64,000 nucleotides of DNA from Merluccius polli (lineage: Eukaryota; Chordata; Actinopteri; Gadiformes; Merlucciidae). This document shows positions 22,149 through 34,100 of this stretch, one piece after another. A model generated the notes under the pieces. It did no database searches, was not told the DNA's origin, and saw only the letters and a list, made by a program, of their open reading frames with translations. The stretch spans positions 22,501 to 86,500 of the forward strand of contig JAOPHQ010001150.1 in assembly GCA_030340625.1 (NCBI GenBank), in the 5' to 3' direction. A program made the position numbers and the translations under genes. Numbering within the stretch: the stretch's first letter is position 1; the number at the start of each line of letters is the position of its first letter.

Positions 22149-25100
22149 ATAAAAATAATAGCTCCCAAGCTGTCGTGCGATAATGTGACGTCACGGGAGC
22201 GCCGTAACTATTTATACTCGCGCTGGTGGCCGCGACAGTAGTTGCAGTCTTCTCCTGAACAGAGGTGGCGCCACTGAGGAAAGGCGACCAACTTTGCTAT
22301 TTCTACGCAGTAGAAGAAGAGATATACTAATACTGGTACCCCTGTGTCTTTAATTTCTTACACATCATTAGATATTCAGTTAAGGTTTAGTTCACCGGGA
22401 TGTCTCTCACTATACAGCATTATGGCTGTCTATTACTTTACATTGCTATTATTCTACATCACTGCCACACCTGGTCAGCCATCAACAGTCCAGTGTATGG
22501 CAGCAGTTCTCATATGAATAGTGTTTGTAAGCATCCATCTTAATAACTTAATGATTATCTTATATACTTTTATTTTATAACTTACTGCCGCTTTGAGATA
22601 GTTTTTCAGCCACATAATTCCACTCGTCTTTGACCACAACAACAGTAGACAGCACTTACGTAAAACCACGATTTATTAGCGAAAAAATATAGGCCTACAC
22701 CACACAATAAAATAGAACATATAAAGGAAGAAGCCAAAATAGAAGCGCTGCGGTGCGGTGCTCCTGGGACGCTGCTGAGACGTTCCGCAGCGGCCCGGTG
22801 GAAATGCTTTCATTGATTAGAGTGGCAGCGATCAGCAGCGGTGACCGCGGCGCACGGCCCCAGTGGAAATGAGCAGGCGCATTAAAATGTGCCTTCAAAC
22901 TCGTCCGTGTTTCTGTTTCCGCTTTGTCGGATCTCGCCGGCGAGATCTACATCATTTTGACGTCACATTGTCGCGTGACAGCTTGGGAACGGCGAGTATA
23001 CTGCGGCCTTAATTTGCGCGGCGGCACATTAATCGTTTTTCTTCGATTACAGTGTTTTCATGATCTGGAGAAGCCAAAATCGAAATCGTGATCAAATTTC
23101 GATTAATCGCCCAGCCCTAGTTCAGTCACCAACTATCTCTTTGAGATACTCGTGTGAGATGTACGTGAACATTTTTCTGAAATATCTGTCACTGAATAAA
23201 ACACATTGCATTACATAACACATGTTTGTAAGCTTTCGTTGTAATCTTTATTTTGCCGATAGTAGCAAGCAACCTTCATAGTAGCACGCAACCTTCATGC
23301 TAATTTAAACCGCGTTGGCTAATGTGTTAACTATCAGGCCTGGCTGTCACAGGACGCGACGTTGCATTGTGGACGCGATGTGGTCTGTGTTTCCTTAATA
23401 CATTATAAAACTAAGAATAACACAGTCCCCCGCGGAAAATATTGTTGTGAATAGGATAAAGAATAATCACAAACGTAAAGCAATATTTGAGCTCCGTGCA
23501 TACTTTTTTCACCAAGAGCGCCTGGAGTGGCAAATCTAACGTGACAAGTCATGAAGAATGCCGCAATCAAAGGAAAACTGTAATTTGTTCTGTGTTGCCA
23601 CAGTGCAAGCCAAAGTCCTGATTAAGTCCCCGCTCCTGTAGTTAGGATGAATATGAAGTAATTTGCCCCATTGCCAGCTTTTCCCATCTTTTATCACATT
23701 TCTGGGGCGTGCGTCTGTGTGTTCTTTTAGGAAGGGCAAAATACTTGATGGGGACAGCCGGTGGCCACTCTGTGATCCCGGGCCCAGTCAGGGCAAGTGC
23801 GCACATGTGGTGGCTACGGTTGGCATGATTATCGGTAAAAACTGATTATTGCCACTAACGTGATCGGCGATAAACACAATGTTCTTGTACGTTTTCGTTT
23901 TTGTCGATATTATCATGATCGCCACAATTTAGAGTACTTTTTCAATGTTGGATAGACATTATTTGACCCTTCACCTGGAATCAAGAATTGTGTTCACATT
24001 TCGTTAACGTTAATAATGGCGGATGCGGCAGAGGGTAACATGGAGATCAAATTTCAGTAGAGTTGGGGGGGGGGGGGGATGTAGCCTGGCTCCGCCCTCC
24101 GACGTACTTCCGCTCAATTTTCATTTCCCTTCAGTACTCTGTCTGGGTTTTCGGCATATTCGCGGGTTTTCTCCCGGTAAAGTTTTACCTGTCCAATCAG
24201 CGAACAGGAGGCGCGGCCTGAGAACAGTGACGTAGAGGTCGTGCGCAAATTTCAGTTATTGAGCGTAAGTACGGAGGCGGGCGGAACCAGGCTAATGCTA
24301 ATGCTCACTGCATCTGCCGTTTGTATACTGCGCGCAACGTGGTTTCTGGCGCATGAAATACGTCACGACCAAACGTTAGCGATTGGTTATGGCAGATTCG
24401 GAGTGGCACTGGGCAGATCCAATAGTTTTAAACTTCAACAGAGCACCCGCCTTCAGTTAGTTAACAATTGTCAATGGTGAGTGGCCAGACTCTCTGTATA
24501 AATGAAATGTAGTACGAGAGGCTGGTGACCAGGCTAGGGGGGATGTGCATGCACGGCGCACATTGTGTTTGTTGACGAGACATGGCAGAAAACTACAACT
24601 GGCAACATTTTGGATTTGAAACCGACGAAAGAGGTACGCCGAAAAATGTAGCTGAGGCAACGTGTAAACAGTTTCTCAAGTTGCGCTAGGCCAAAGTCTA
24701 ATTGTATTTATTATTTTGATGTTTAAACTTTAAAAGTTGAATGGTTGTGATAAATAAAAACACAATGTGTCACTCAGTTCATTGTTGAGCGCTATACTCT
24801 TCTTCTTCTTTAGTGTAGCACAGTGTAGTTGCATAACCGCCACCAACTCTGGAGCGACACCTAGTGGTACAATTTGGTATACTGGTCCAGTGTTTGGCTT
24901 AAAATGCAATTATTGTGCAAAAACGATTATGATAATTTTTCATACAATTGTCGTGACACTAAATGTCATTATCATCCCAACCTTAGTGGTAGCAGGGCCT
25001 GGCACTTATTGTCACAGAAATCCTCTAAGGCTAAAGTACCTTAGTTAAAATTTGATATGTAATGTGTCCTTATTGCACCATCAAGCTCTTTCTGGATGCA

Positions 25101-28100
25101 GTCTTCAGCGACAACACTCAGGAGCGTCTCCACCTCTGCCACGGTCCACGCCGGTTCTTGCACGTTGTTCCTTCCATGTTGATCAGTAATCGCTGAACGC
25201 AGATGCTAGTATTTAAAGGTAGCGGGTGTCAGGCTCGGACGTCGCGCTCGTCATGAGTCGTCAAGTGACGTCACTCTCTGTCCTATCAGTGGCCGGCTGC
25301 TAGCTTACATCACACAAAAGTATCAGCTCAGCTCGGTTGGAACTTATACGGAGGTGATACTAAAAAAAGCACCAGTTAGCAGGTACCAGATATCGGCAAT
25401 GGAAAGGTAAAAAAGCCATGCTAAGTCAAGGCGAGACGAGCTGGTACTACCAGTGGAAAGACGGCATTTGATCCATCTCACGTTGCCTCTTTTTGAATTT
25501 CTGGTGAGGGCATTTGCTCTCCAACTGGGACACCATTGTCTCTGTAGGTACCGCAGGCTCTAAACCTCATGCAGGCCAACCCAAGGAACAGTTTGGGACT
25601 GGTATAGAAGTTGTCCATATGAAGATGGTATTTAGTCCCGAGATATGACGGCTGAATGAGGTCCATGACAGCATCATGCGACAGTCCATGCAAGCTGGGT
25701 GTGTGAGATTTGCCAATGTACACGTTAAAATTGATGGTGTAGCCATTGCTTGACTCAGCCAACACGAAAAGCTTGATTCCCCCATTGCGTTGGTTTGTCC
25801 TTCATTTATTGGTACATGCCAGTTTTAGTCTTAGTTGCCACCCCTCTCATCGACTGCCAATTCCTTTCTTGAGTTAAAGAGCCTGGCAGGCATTGCAAAG
25901 GTCATCAATAAGAGGCTTGATTCTGAACAGCTTGTTGTATTGTGGGCGTTCCCTTCTTGTCATTTGTGACATCCACCTATGGATCACTGAGATGGATGTT
26001 CCATAATAACGCCCTGAATGTCATGTCATGACAGTTGCTGGAAACAGCACAGACAAGATGTGGTTGTGTTTCTAGTAGTCTTGGAGACTTGGCAGCGTTC
26101 CTCAACTTTCAGGTTTTATGCTGCTTGTTGCCGTTTTTGCAGATTGTCATCATTGTATCCGTAGAAATACAACCGGAAAAGGTCCATTGCTGAGTGTGTT
26201 AAATGTTTGTTCACCTGGGCTCTTCTGCGGGGCATGAACCTACCTACGGGTTTGTGGGGCAGCATCAGGATCATTTTCCATTTTGAGAGCTGTGGAGTGG
26301 CTGTGCTCACTGGGATTGTAGAGAGCTTGACCATGGGACTAAAGGTTCTGGGTACTTTGGGTGAAAACGTGGCGTCCGTCTCTCTGTCTCTCTTCGGCTT
26401 CTCTGCTCTGTCTACCTCCCCCATTTTTTTCTGTTTCGTCATATGACAAAATGACCAAATTCATCACAGTGTGTAACAGTGATGGTAATTTACCCATCCC
26501 AGTCTTCTAGAAACTTGGAATTTGAATGAAAATAATAATGTTCTTAACCGTTTTCAGAGAAATTAAATTAACAATTCTGTTTTGGAACATTAAATATGAT
26601 TTTTGTTTTTGTTTACATTTTCGGTCCTGGTAAAATATTGTTCATTTTCGGTTTTCTTTTTCGTTCCTTGAACCGGTTCGGAGCCCTGCTGCCATGTGCT
26701 CCAACCATCAATGTGTGTCAAAAGGCTATGACTTCTCCAGAGGACAGCTGCTCAGGCTTGGAACGATCAAAGTTATCCCCTCCTCGCATTAACATTCATG
26801 ACAAAAAGCAACCCTTTTGATAGCAGTTGGTCAAATTAATATTGTTGGATGTTTCCATTTAGGCCATTTATTGCCACTATACACACGTGTAGAGCAATAG
26901 GAGATGAGACTTTACGGTTATGGTTTTCTATAAATGATAATCAGAAACACACATTACACATTACAATAGTTAACCATTGTATAACATCACACTTAACAAT
27001 TAGGTACCTGACAAGCAATGAACATTAGTACTCTTACCGAGGGGGTGAGGGGAAGGCCTACCACTGCTGTAAGTATAGAGTACTGCATAACAGAAACATT
27101 CATGTATCAATTACATAACATAAGAAATGAAACATTCTAAATCAGGTTATACAGATTCTTGCATTTCCTTAAGAGCTACAATTAACAAATCATGTGCACT
27201 GAGCACAATACTATATCTGTAGTCTTAAGGCAAACAAGCAAGGTGACTATTATAGCATTTACCCATATATTCAATCGCATCCATCCAATCTACAAATAAC
27301 CATTAAAGTACAACCTATGAAGAAATTAGTAAAGTCACTTTATCATACACAACCATAGGTGTGTATCTGAATCTCAGGGACAGAGAGCCCTACATGTGGT
27401 TTGTGATGCTGCCAGGCGGAACAAAGGAAATGGGCGGGATATATAGAGTAGACCAGCGGTTCCCAAACTTTTTTTCCTGCGCACCCCCTTCTACATCCCA
27501 ACCGGGTTGGCGCGCCCCCAATCCCCACTTAAAAAAAAAAAAACGCAACAAAGCTTTGTTTTATCGCCATATAAAGACTCATGTTTAATCATGCGCAAAT
27601 AACCAGAACACGCATGACAATAACAACATCAACAAAGTTTCAATATAATGCAACAAAGCTATGCACAAGCTTCCACTTTTAAGAGGATGAGTGACAGACA
27701 CGGCTCAGTGACAGAAAGTAGGCCTATGGTTATTTTCAGCCGCATAAAAGAAAAATTGCAGCAATAGGCCTATTAAATGACAGTGGACCTAGCATCATTA
27801 TAACTCAAAAACTAAGAAATGATAGTTTTTTTATTTAAAATAAAAGGGATTACAAAGGAAATGTTTACTGTTCATGTTTTTTTATTGTATGGAAAAATCC
27901 CACTTAAAAAACAGCACTGTAATTGTGTAATATTACACCAGACCGCCATTACATTTTTCCTCTCGCGCACCCCCTGGTGGCAGCTGGGAATCCCTGGAGT
28001 AGACCATTGATTAGGAGTGAGTGTGGTCAGGTGAGAATTGGTGGATCCACACCATGGAAGTAGGCAGATGAATAGAATGATTGTATTCTACAATAACATT

Positions 28101-31100
28101 TTTTTTCATTCATAGGGTCACACAGTCATCAGGTCAGCAGTCAATGCCAGCTTGCCACAAATGGTGATGTCCCAAAGGGTTCTTGCGCCCAACCCAACAC
28201 AGCTCCAAGGTCAGCGGCTGGTAGGGAAGCCTGGCATGGCTCGTACTAGCTCCAACAGCATGAGCAATTCTGTCGGCTACCAGCAGGTATGACGTAATTT
28301 GTTTAATACGAATAGTGCGAATATTCAGTTGTGTTGATGTTCTCAATTCTTTGGATATGCATTATTGTCTGCATATTGTCTGCCCTTGTACGGTTAATTC
28401 TGTCTACTCCCTGAGTGAAATTGTAATTTATATTTTTCCATTGGAAGTTGTTGTTGTTTTTATGGACAGGCTATTAAATGTATTTTAATTTTTTTTAAAT
28501 ACAATACTTCTTCATTTTCTTCTTCTTCCTGGCAATTTTTAATGATACTGGTATTTCATTTAAAAAAGTGATTCACTTGGACAATGGACACCCAACACAA
28601 ATATTATAGCATTGTAGCTACAACATCTTTAAACGCAGTAACAACATTTGTTTGTGTAATGAAAATGTCTTTCTTGAGAAAATTATTTCCTACTTCTCAA
28701 AGAATATCTGCTAGATGTTGTCCAGTGTGAAAGGTGCAGGCAATGGCTTGTAATGGCTTTTTGTGTTCATATCCCAGGCTACCAGTCAGCAGGTGGCCGC
28801 CTCTCAGCGGTCTGGCTCCACGGCGATGTACATGAACCTGGCTCAGATGCAGGCTGCAGCAGCCGCTGGGGCCGGCAATGTTGCAGGCAGCCTCGGAGGA
28901 GGCGGAGCCGCCATCAGCCCCTCATCAATGCCAAGTGCAACAGGAAGTGGTGTTAATTCCATTGCTGACCAGGCAAGCAGCCAGGCAGCAGCCAAGCTCG
29001 CCCTTCGTAAGCAACTGGAGAAGACGCTGCTGGAAATCCCACCCCCTAAACCACCTGCACCACTGCTCCATTTTTTGCCTTCAGCTGCCAACAGCGAGTT
29101 CATCTACATGGTGGGACTCGAGGAAGTAGTGCAAAGTGTCATCGACAGCCAGGGTGAGCAGTGGAAGGGCAATGTGTGAAGTTCAGACAAAACATTAGAA
29201 AGACAACTTGGTCTATATGAGTCACAATCAAAAAAAACAACCAGTATTTGTTCATTTGTTTACTATAAGGATCCCCATTAGCTAACACCTTGATGACCAG
29301 CTAGTCTTCCTGGGGTCCAAGACAATATCACATACAGTGTTTGGGAAGTTACTTTCAAAATGTAATATATGTCATATTACTTATTACATCCGTTTTAAAG
29401 CAATAGGTTACATTGCAAAAAAATGCATCATGTATAAATAGGCATAAAATAGTCATCTAGTTGACGGAATGTATGTTTTTTTCTCATTCTTAATGGGGGA
29501 TATAAAGTGCAATTTGACATAAAAAATGTATCAGTAATGTACGGTGCCCTCATCAGAACAACAAACCTATCAGGTTGAAGGGGGGGGCGGGACATGGCAT
29601 CCAGTGTACCTGCTTATTTCCTGCTATAATGCTTGGAAAAGAGTTGTGTAGTCCACAGTCAAAATTGCAAATAACCACTATTGCAAATAACCACTATCCA
29701 TAGAATAAATATGGACACACAGCGTCGACTAGTCTGTTAATGCCCCAATAGCTCTTTAGAGTGTACGGTTTTAATGGCCGTCATCATCTATTGGCAGAAT
29801 GTTGTATTGTATCTGTTGGGACAATATATTGAAGTAAGTCTAGACTTACTTCAGTCAGGCAGGATTATTTTTTGTATTATTTGACCTTTATTCAATGAGG
29901 CTAAGCACCTCTTTTCCAAGAGAGACCTGATTTGCAGCATGGATCCTTTTTCTTTATAAACAAGAAATCCTATTATAATCCTATAACTCCCAAAACTCAG
30001 TAAAACATGCCACGATTCAAGATCTTTCATCAATGCACCGGCCTACTCCAGGAGTGCTCCTCAATCACACAGTTTCCTCTTTCTATAGGGAAACTACGGG
30101 GGGCGCTGTCGCGTATGGAGCCCTTCTACTGTGCTCAGTGTAGGACCGACTTCACCCCCCACTGGAAGCAGGAGAAGAGCGGGAGAATCCTCTGCGAGCA
30201 GTGCATGACTTCCAATCAGAAGAAGGCGCTAAAGGCAGAGCACACAAACCGTCTGAAAAACGCTTTTGTCAAGGCTCTGCAGCAGGAGCAGGTCAGATTT
30301 TGTCGTAGCCACCAAATTGTGTGTGTGTGTGTGTGTGTGTCTGATCTATCTTCTACCCTCAATGACAGGAGATCGAGCAAAGGCTGCAGCAGCAGGCAGC
30401 CCTGTCTCCCAGTACAGCCCCAAGTGGGCAGAATGCCAGCAAGCCAGAGGCCATGATACGACATCATGCTCTCCGCCAGGTATGTTTCCAATATATTTTT
30501 TGAGTTTTACATTTCACAAAACTCCAGAAATCTAGCCATCTAGAACATAACATAAAAACATTACATACATTTTTGTAAGACTTTTATCGACCAGATAATA
30601 CAATGCACATCACAACAGCTTCATAAAGCACTTGACTGCACACTCTTTGATGCATTTAACATTGTGTTTTGTGGTGTTTTCGTAAGTTGAGCTCATGCTC
30701 AGCAAGTGGCCCTATATAAAACAGCGACACTTTCTCTCGTATGACATGACACCATGGGGGGAAGGGGAAGTTCTGTCAAATTTTGTTTTAGTGAACTGTT
30801 GTGGTCAACTTGTGCTCAGTTAGTGACTCAACTGTGCATTTTTAAGAGAGCATATTTGAGTGTTCATCCCCACGAATGTGTTGGCTGTGGTAAATTTAAT
30901 TGTGTGCTCCTTGTGCTAGCATGTGTTGTCTGGCTGTGTGTGGGGAAGATAACAGAGAATAGTACAGTTGTGTTGTCATGAACAATGAGCGGAGGCTGGC
31001 TGGCCAGCATAGTCCTCCTTGCTGCTTGGGATTTCACTCTCCTAATCATTTAGGATGTCGGGAAGATGAAGAACATGGTAAACACCACAAACGAAATTCA

Positions 31101-34100
31101 ACACTGGCAACCAAATCTGGCAAGAATCTCTAATGCAGCTATAACCGCCAGCGTTTTTAACCCTGTGCGTGACTCTCCAGTCAGATAATTTTGTGCAGTT
31201 TAAACTACCAGAGTGTGACTACCTAAATATTCAGCTTACCCAGTCAAACAGCATAATATACAATTATTAATGTACAAGCAGTCTATCGTACTAACTGAAA
31301 AAAAATTCTGAGCGATGTCATTTTGGTCCTTCTTCCAAGCCTAGGAGTAAAAGCAAGTTATCAACATTCCTACATCCTACGATCGCTCATAACTCGGAGC
31401 ATAGTTAGAAGTACCGAAGAGGACTACTGGCGAGGAGTTGCCAGTATATGTGGCAGACTGGAAAAACCAGCCACAAGTCGTCCCAGAGGCATTTTGAGTT
31501 ATTCACAGATTCTGAAAGTGTAGTTTCCAACGATGTCTAACACATGGAATTCTGATATTATTTGAAGAAGTTGTGGCCATTTGAAAGAATGCACCTCTCA
31601 AAACCTTTCAGTGAGAAAACAGCTCTTAAAGATTTGCAATTCTCGCCTCACTTCATGGCTGGGGAACACAATGGTGCTCATTTGCATCTCATTTAGATAA
31701 GCCCTACCCCATACATATGTCATTGACTGTCACTGATCTGGTATCTGTTAGCCTGCAGGGCAGAACGTGTTGTAGTGGTTTGAACAATGGTTATCAAAAG
31801 CAGCTATTAATGTTGATGTAGTGTTATTTTCCTTTTAGTGGACTGATCAGAATTAGAAGGTACACAAAAAGCCCCTGAATATCATTCAATAATACACAGG
31901 ATAAGACACTCCCTTGTGCTATAATCCAAGGTATAAACCACATCTACACATCTACAACCACATATGTGTAACACTCTGTAAAGCATAAAGGACAGAATAA
32001 TAATAGTATACAGACATTTTAATTCAACCCTTAATTCTTTGCCCCCCATAAGCACGCCATATGGCAACAGTGTATGTCACCTGACTCTGGATGTATTCAT
32101 CCAAACTGTTCCTCAAGTTCCTAAATCATTAGCATCACAGTCAATTCAAGCAATTCAAGCATTATTCAAATTAATAGCAGATGCTAATAGCAGAGGTCAG
32201 CTGTAGATTACGGATGTTCTCCAATGTAAGGGCGTGTTCAGACCTAGCGTTTTGCCGACCGAAAGTTGGCAGCGTTTTTTGTCCTGAAAGCGCCAAGAGC
32301 GTTTTTTCTATCGCCTAGCAATGAACCCATTCTAGACCCCGACGTTACTAGCCTACTACGTATCCAGGCTATTAAACATGTCATATATCTCCAAATGTTC
32401 AGTAATTAATACTACTAATCGCTCCACCGGCACTTTCGTGAGTGATTTGTCCGCCATTGTTTCTTGTTTTGACAGCTGCTGAAAGACGAGTTTCCTTTGT
32501 GACGACAAGTGTCAATGTTCCGCTTGTGATTGGTCAGTTGTCAAAAAAACGCCGGACGTCGGGCGCTTTTTTCCTAAAAGTTGAACTTTTTTCAACTTTT
32601 TTTTACACTCTGTGCGGGAGAAAAAAAACGCTGAGAGAGGCGTTTAAAAAAACGCCGGGGACTTTTTCCAAAAACGCTCTGCTACATAGCAGTTACTTAT
32701 GCGGGGGCGCTGCATAAGTAGCCGTGCGGTTCGCTTCTAACGTGCAGCTGATTGGCCGAAAAAAGAACAAAAGAGCACCTGAATGGCCACCTGAATGGCC
32801 AAATGGCCAGTATGGAAATTCACTGTATCGCCGCTTACACCCCAACAAAGACTAGAATTTCCTGAAACTACACAAGATTTCAAAGACAAAATGTATACTT
32901 TTAAAGCAACCAATACTGTTATCTGAAACCTGGAGTGGCTTCTTAATGATCTCAACTAGTACATTCTGCAAAAAAACAAAAATCACTAATTTTGACAAAA
33001 AAACGCTGCTTTGTTGATTTACGTGAATTTGTCCTGGGCGACTTGTAGCGGTTTTGTCTGTGCCCTGACACATATATGGTATAATACAAAAGTCAGGGTT
33101 TTTATAGCCATGTATACAAACAGTGTGTTTTATTAAAGCAAATCCATAGGAACGAGATGCAATTCATGAAATTCTTACTTCAAAACATTACACCCTTAAA
33201 GGGTAAGTAAACCCCCAACTACTTTTCTGTTGAAAACTGTCCCATTTGGATCTCATGAAGTGTTGGTTAACCTTTCCGAGTTATGTTTTAGTTTTTAAAC
33301 AGGGGAAATTCTCTGTAAAATACAAGAAGTCTGCTACTTCCAGCTAAAACAGAGTGGTAGTTTTCTTTTGGCTGTACACCCTAACGCGGTCAAGTGTGAC
33401 GTGGGTTTTACAACGCCCCTTGCATTTGCTCCTATGGAACCCAATGGGTCAGTTTTTTCTAAAACCTTTACGACTGTCGAGACAAAAATGCTCAAATCTC
33501 ATTTTTTGAAACTCATAGGCGGAATTTCTCCTGCTAAAAGGGGGTTTACTTACCCTTTAATACTTGAGAAACTGTAGAGAAACTAGGGGAAGTGGAGTGT
33601 TAAAGCATCAGTCCATGTCCTTGTGATCGAAAGAATTGCAGTCTCTCCTTCTCTGAACTAATGGCCACGAACAACACAACAGCTGATTCATAGTTTAAAA
33701 GGTAATAGTGTAGTGATTATGTCATTGCAATGTTTTATCACAATTTTAAGGTAAGGTAATGCTACATATGCAGCATCGCACACGACTACAATACTTACCA
33801 TAACAAGAATGCACCCCGTAATTATTTAAATAGTGTTGAATTTACACACACCAGCCGAAGGGCTAGACTAAATAGTTTTAGTTTTGTACATCCGCATAGT
33901 CCCCTTAGTATCATAACAGTTTCATACATGTAATTAATCATTGACTAATGACTGTCCCTTTCACATTAACTAAGCATTAAGCATACACTAAGCAGTTGAG
34001 CTAAAACTAATAAAATAAACACTTGCCATAAAACAATATAAAATATCCAACTTGCTGGATGGTTTGCTGTTTGAATAGTTTTTTTTAAGATGAATTCTTT

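Larger units (their letters stand above)
23815..24985 (+). mobile_element. hAT-type transposon carrying a BED-finger exon remnant
   Basis: Ends tacggttggcatgattat against the diverged complement ending atcatcccaacctta; flanks gtggtggc and gtggtagc agree at 7 of 8 positions. Inside are a nested MITE (24082-24294) and a short frame like the start of a hAT transposase (24582). Confidence 0.75.

Noticed and set aside
32224..32740. Possible MITE (gggcgtgttcagacctagcg) with several aaaaacgc motifs
   Set aside because: I could not define a second end or a target duplication; it may be real, but it is not listed as a feature.
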